Source: JAUVXE01 sp964349355
GTDB taxonomy: Bacteria > Actinomycetota > Coriobacteriia > Anaerosomatales > SLCP01
Direction: 5' to 3'
DNA length: 14,688 bases
Assembly: GCA_964349355.1 (NCBI GenBank)
Contig: CAYGFZ010000049.1
Location: 1-14,688, forward strand
Position numbers and translations under genes: made by a program. Shown here piece by piece: positions 13,885 through 14,688 of this stretch (its first letter is position 1; each line of letters starts with the position of its first letter). The notes under the pieces were generated by a model, which had not been told where the DNA came from, did not search any database, and saw nothing but the letters and a program-made list of their open reading frames with translations.

Positions 13885-14279
13885 ACCTCGTGGTGATCGA
13901 TGCGTCTGTCGGGGTGAAGCTGTTCCGCTCCGAGGAGGGGAGTCCCGAGGCGCGTGAGCTGTTGCTAGCGCATGCACGAGGCGAGGTCACAATCGCGGTG
14001 CCGTCGATCTTCGTCTACGAGTTGATGGGTGTCGCCACGCGGTTTCTTACGGCTGATGAGTCGCAAGAACTCTGGATCCGCTTCATGGACTGGCGCATTC
14101 ACGTCCGAGAGGTCGGAGACGTACTCGTGCGAGACGCGATCCGCATCCACGAACGCTACGGTTGCGCACTCTACGATGCCTTTGCGCCGGCGCTTGCGGC
14201 ACAGCTCCGGGCGCCTCTCTACTCGGCCGACCGACGCGCTCACGGCGTATGGCCTGGCGTGGTCTTGCTGGGAGCCTGA
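13881..14279 (+). CDS. PIN-domain toxin ribonuclease (VapC-like)
   Basis: A 132-residue PIN-domain protein, expected to be a Mg-dependent endoribonuclease that inhibits translation when freed from its antitoxin. Catalytic acidic residues are in place: Asp7 (VVIDASV), Glu47 (VYELMGV), Asp99 (LYDAFAPALA) and Asp117 (YSADRR). The length is typical of VapC. It starts at GTG 13881 inside the antitoxin stop region and so is translationally coupled. Specific RNA targets cannot be told from sequence. No other mobility genes adjoin it, though the non-coding region that follows is typical of accessory DNA. Confidence 0.88.
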   Translation: MNLVVIDASVGVKLFRSEEGSPEARELLLAHARGEVTIAVPSIFVYELMGVATRFLTADESQELWIRFMDWRIHVREVGDVLVRDAIRIHERYGCALYDAFAPALAAQLRAPLYSADRRAHGVWPGVVLLGA

Positions 14280-14293
14280 CGGTCGCGTCGGAC

Positions 14294-14307
14294 GGGGTGA
14301 CCACCCC
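14294..14307 (+). terminator. Possible terminator hairpin after the toxin gene
   Basis: GGGGTG (14294-14299) and CACCCC (14302-14307) are perfectly complementary but only 2 nt apart, so a 4-5 bp stem with a tetraloop is realistic. It lies 15 bp after the vapC-like stop. No T run follows, so terminator function is tentative. Confidence 0.3.
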
Positions 14308-14530
14308 GAGAGCTCCCGTAGGCGCATCGCGAGGTTGCGGTGAGCGAGCGTGCGCAATCCCTGGACGACGCAACACCATTAGCCCGCTCATCCCTGGCAC
14401 AAGCTGGTCGAGGTGGCCCCGCCCACGCCGTAGCCGCCCAGCGCCACGATAACGCGTCTGTCTGAGCGTCTCGGTGATACTGGGGGCGTGTTTCAGCGGT
14501 GTTTCGGTGCGGTGCCGGGGGTGTGAAAGG
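14308..14530. other. Non-coding stretch with no recognised feature
   Basis: No frame here is supported as coding; open frames are short and continue as shadows of the toxin gene. The later part (about 14480-14530) has G runs and the repeated phrase GTGTTTC, and base composition becomes less GC-rich towards the right end. Confidence 0.5.
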
Positions 14531-14688
14531 TTATAGGGAAGGGCAGATGATTTTGGGGGGCGGGCGCTTCGGGGGCACCTGAGCGGACTGCAGAAGGTCC
14601 GATATGTGGGTTATGCTGTCTGCAGATTCTGGGGTTATGCCGTCTATGGGAGCCGCGATCTCCTTGACGCGTATGTCGTATCTGACAT
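14531..14688 (-). CDS. Possible C-terminal end of an unidentified protein (partial)
   Basis: On the minus strand one frame is open from the window edge to TAA at 14531-14533, giving 51 residues that begin VRYDIRVKEIAAPIDG and end in a Pro/Lys-rich tail, PPKRPPPKIICPSL. The opening looks like ordinary globular sequence, but third-position GC is lower than in neighbouring genes and the family is not recognised. The 14-bp direct repeat at 14608-14621 and 14632-14645 lies inside it and would encode the similar phrases DGIT and DSIT. It may equally be non-coding. Confidence 0.3.
   Translation of the reverse strand, partial: VRYDIRVKEIAAPIDGITPESADSITHISDLLQSAQVPPKRPPPKIICPSL

Noticed and set aside
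14162..14452. 96-residue plus-strand open frame near the right end
   Set aside because: Overlaps the toxin gene in another frame, Arg/Pro-rich, with no ribosome site or domain.
1..14688. tRNA, rRNA or CRISPR array
   Set aside because: No cloverleaf-forming segment, conserved rRNA sequence or regularly spaced repeat series was seen on either strand.

Overview
The window is a GC-rich bacterial fragment using the standard bacterial code: TGG encodes Trp, and TGA ends arsR-, vapB- and vapC-like genes. GC bias in third codon positions, GTG starts, short intergenic gaps, a likely leaderless promoter and the gene mix (orphan hydrogenase-type cytochrome b, LarE, PduO-type cobalamin adenosyltransferase, PEP-utilising enzyme) suggest an actinobacterium, perhaps an anaerobic one of the Coriobacteriia type. 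That placement is inference. The sequence carries one 100-N scaffold gap.

Layout: the 3' part of uvrB (1-783); a monocistronic di-haem cytochrome b with a leader hairpin and a terminator (977-1878); a leftward PEP-synthase-like gene (1882-4047); divergently, a two-gene metal-efflux operon made of an ArsR/SmtB/CadC-type sensor (4138-4521) and a P1B-2 Zn/Cd/Pb ATPase (4518-6922); a small coiled-coil protein and an ABC1/UbiB-family kinase (6965-8701); leftward larE (8713-9537); acetyl-CoA synthetase (9730-11727); a complete IS630-family element (11727-12858); leftward pduO-type adenosyltransferase (12858-13436); a vapBC-like toxin-antitoxin pair (13567-14279); and a poorly coding right end with a possible partial gene.

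The most striking observation is in the metal ATPase. Its start overlaps the arsR stop, and its reading frame is interrupted by a single TGA (4584-4586) exactly where the first cysteine of the HMA-domain CxxC metal site belongs (G-L-D-TGA-P-D-C). Five nucleotides later there is a stem-loop with the geometry expected of a bacterial SECIS element. The simplest reading is a selenocysteine-containing (UxxC) heavy-metal ATPase controlled by a metal sensor. The promoter upstream, TTGACG-N17-TATACG, places transcription start at or next to the ATG, with a 14-bp palindrome spanning the -10 and start codon, so the sensor probably represses its own leaderless transcript.

The second notable observation is the IS630 insertion. 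It entered a CTAG that formed the overlapping stop codons of two convergent genes (acsA and pduO). Because the element begins with G and ends with C, CTAG was rebuilt at both junctions, so both host genes kept a TAG stop. The transposase itself borrows its TAG stop from the target duplication. The N gap inside the ATPase is flanked by identical 55-bp sequences and looks like an unmerged contig overlap; collapsing it restores one 750-codon frame with all P1B-2 motifs.
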